A stretch of DNA of 7,489 nucleotides from an uncultured Flavobacteriales bacterium (GTDB taxonomy: Bacteria; Bacteroidota; Bacteroidia; Flavobacteriales_D; Crocinitomicaceae): positions 1 to 7,489 of the forward strand of contig CAIRMS010000166.1 in assembly GCA_903879765.1 (NCBI GenBank), given 5' to 3'. The notes beneath the pieces were generated by a model. It was not told the origin of the DNA, searched no databases, and saw only the letters and a list, made by a program, of their open reading frames with translations. Both the position numbers and the translations under genes were made by a program. This document shows, one piece after another, positions 6,461 through 7,489 of the stretch. Position 1 is the first letter of the stretch, and each line of letters begins with the position of its first letter.

Positions 6461-7245
6461 TGGATAAAATACTGATTTCACTTTTTGTTAGTCTCTTCGT
6501 TCTATCGTCATGTTCGAATTACAATCAAGTGGTTAAGGAGGATGACTTCGCGGCAAAATATGAGATGGCGAATAAATTATATGACGAAAAACAATACGAA
6601 AAAGCCATTGTTCTATACGAGCAAATTTACCAGCATTCTCCGAAAAGTGCGGAAGGCGAATTATCTTATTACCGTCTAGCAAAAAGTTATTTTCAAGTAG
6701 AAGATTACTACATGGCACAGTACTATTACAGTGCATACATGCAACGATTCCCGTATAGTGTGAAAAATGAAGAAGTGTTGTTCATGGTCGCTTTGTGTAG
6801 TGTGAAAAATTCACCTGAACATTCCTTGGATCAAACCGAAACCGAATTGGCGATTAATAATGTTCAACAGTTTATAGACCGATATCCACAGTCGTATTTA
6901 ATTGATTCTTGTAATAACATCATTGATAAATTGCAATTTAAACTGGAAACAAAGCAATATGACCAGGTTAAACTTTATGATAAAATGGAGAATTACAAGG
7001 CTGCTGTGGCTGCTGGCGAATTGTTTTTAGAGGCACATGGGAAATCAACTTATTCTGAAGAGATAAATTATGTAGTTGTTAAAAATTCCTATTTTTTATC
7101 CATCAATAGCATCGATAGTAAAAAATCAGAACGAATAGAACAAACTAACGAAAGATTCCGTACCTTTGCAACTCGTTATCCGGACTCTAAATACGTCAAA
7201 GAATTGAATACGTATGTCGATAAGCTTGGCGAAAACAACAACTGA
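6460..7245 (+). CDS. bamD: Outer membrane protein assembly factor BamD (lipoprotein)
   Basis: BamD is the TPR-containing lipoprotein of the BAM complex, which works with BamA to insert beta-barrel proteins into the outer membrane. The product is 261 aa, as expected. Seen: signal ending in lipobox LSSC with C18 as lipidation site, followed by SNYNQVVKEDDFAAKYEMAN, a stretch typical of Bacteroidota BamD. TPR-like helix pairs then run along the protein: YDEKQYEKAIVLYEQI (about 41-56), then SYFQVEDYYMAQYYYSAYMQ with RFPYS, then SPEHSLDQTETELAINN (118-134) with FIDRYPQS, and a final RYPDSKYV. The SP.xSLDQT.T motif is a strong family marker. It follows the M23 peptidase with a one-base overlap, and the omega gene starts 10 bases after its stop, so all three probably share a transcript. 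Confidence 0.93.
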   Translation: MDKILISLFVSLFVLSSCSNYNQVVKEDDFAAKYEMANKLYDEKQYEKAIVLYEQIYQHSPKSAEGELSYYRLAKSYFQVEDYYMAQYYYSAYMQRFPYSVKNEEVLFMVALCSVKNSPEHSLDQTETELAINNVQQFIDRYPQSYLIDSCNNIIDKLQFKLETKQYDQVKLYDKMENYKAAVAAGELFLEAHGKSTYSEEINYVVVKNSYFLSINSIDSKKSERIEQTNERFRTFATRYPDSKYVKELNTYVDKLGENNN

Positions 7246-7255
7246 AAAGTGAATT

Positions 7256-7489
7256 ATGAGTTATAAAAACACACCAGCAGAAAAATCTACTATCACGCGT
7301 GATACCATTCGCATGGAGGAAAAAACAGGAAATATTTACCAATCTTTGGTTGCTATTTCTAAACGTGCCAATCAAATTTCTTCTGAAGTAAAAGAGGAGT
7401 TGACGCAAAAATTACAAGAATTTGCTTCTACAACGGATAACCTTGAAGAGATTTTCGAGAACCGTGAGCAAATTGAGATTTCTAAGCAT
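7256..7489 (+). CDS. rpoZ: DNA-directed RNA polymerase omega subunit, Rpb6 type (3' end outside window)
   Basis: The first 78 codons of the Bacteroidota-type omega subunit, which helps assemble and stabilise core RNA polymerase. The gene starts at ATG 7256 and stays open to the window edge; family members are about 105-110 aa, so roughly a quarter is missing. Seen: RMEEKTGNIYQSLVAISKRA, then QISSEVKEELTQKLQEFA and LEEIFENREQIEISK. These match the Rpb6/omega helices (T.N.Y....I..KRA.QI followed by the ELxxKLxEF helix). It lies 10 bases after bamD. In Flavobacteria bamD is commonly followed by this gene and then coaBC, so coaBC is expected downstream, but that lies outside the window. No strong Shine-Dalgarno site precedes the ATG. 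Confidence 0.9.
   Translation, partial: MSYKNTPAEKSTITRDTIRMEEKTGNIYQSLVAISKRANQISSEVKEELTQKLQEFASTTDNLEEIFENREQIEISKH

Noticed and set aside
6485..6736. Overlapping short frames on both strands inside bamD
   Set aside because: Shadows of the BamD N-terminal TPR region; composition follows the bamD frame and no domain is visible.
7221..7228. TAAGCTTG as a promoter for rpoZ
   Set aside because: One mismatch to TAnnTTTG, inside bamD, and the nearest upstream TTG (7204-7206) is too close; co-transcription with bamD is simpler.
7196..7408. Minus-strand open frame across the bamD/rpoZ junction
   Set aside because: Opposite two conserved genes, with low-complexity Phe/Arg/Cys-rich translation and no motif.
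1..7489. Search for mobile elements, CRISPR arrays, tRNA/rRNA genes, toxin-antitoxin or defence genes
   Set aside because: None seen. All nine genes are recognisable, co-directional chromosomal types, and no gap exceeds about 104 bases.

Overview
The window looks like ordinary chromosomal DNA from an AT-rich Bacteroidota, most likely a Flavobacteriales member. This is inferred from gene content: a GldI-type lipoprotein next to a DHH phosphoesterase, a Bacteroidota-style BamD followed by an Rpb6-type omega subunit, and a DUF4369/DUF5106-type thioredoxin protein. Two gene gaps also carry TAnnTTTG, the Bacteroidota -7 promoter element, and strong Shine-Dalgarno sites are absent. The exact family (for example Crocinitomicaceae/Fluviicola-like) is a guess from protein style, not a demonstrated assignment.

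All nine genes lie on the + strand and are tightly packed. Left block: the 3' end of an MltF-like lytic transglycosylase (1-472) is followed after one base by miaA (474-1391). The longest gap (1392-1495) then leads into a large secreted thioredoxin-fold protein (1496-3052). Middle block: an NrnA-like DHH phosphoesterase (3062-4051) overlaps a GldI-like FKBP lipoprotein by four bases (ATGA). That gene overlaps a tandem-FKBP lipoprotein by one base (TAATG), so the three are probably translationally coupled. Right block: a 41-base gap with a weak hairpin, a T-rich tail and a TATCTTTG box precedes an M23 (LytM) peptidase with a C-terminal LysM domain, which probably starts at TTG. It overlaps bamD by one base, and the RNA polymerase omega gene follows and runs off the window edge.

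Functionally this is mainly an envelope-biogenesis neighbourhood. It holds peptidoglycan cleavage (lytic transglycosylase, M23 endopeptidase), periplasmic redox and folding (thioredoxin-fold protein and three FKBP domains on two lipoproteins) and outer-membrane protein insertion (BamD). Housekeeping RNA functions are mixed in: tRNA modification (miaA), nano-RNA or nucleotide turnover (nrnA) and transcription (rpoZ).

I see no mobile element, CRISPR array, tRNA or rRNA gene, toxin-antitoxin pair or defence locus, and no convincing undescribed system. The most interesting points are the apparently degenerate FKBP active sites, the asymmetric tandem FKBP protein, the coupling of NrnA to GldI, and the promoter/terminator-like overlap before the TTG-started peptidase.
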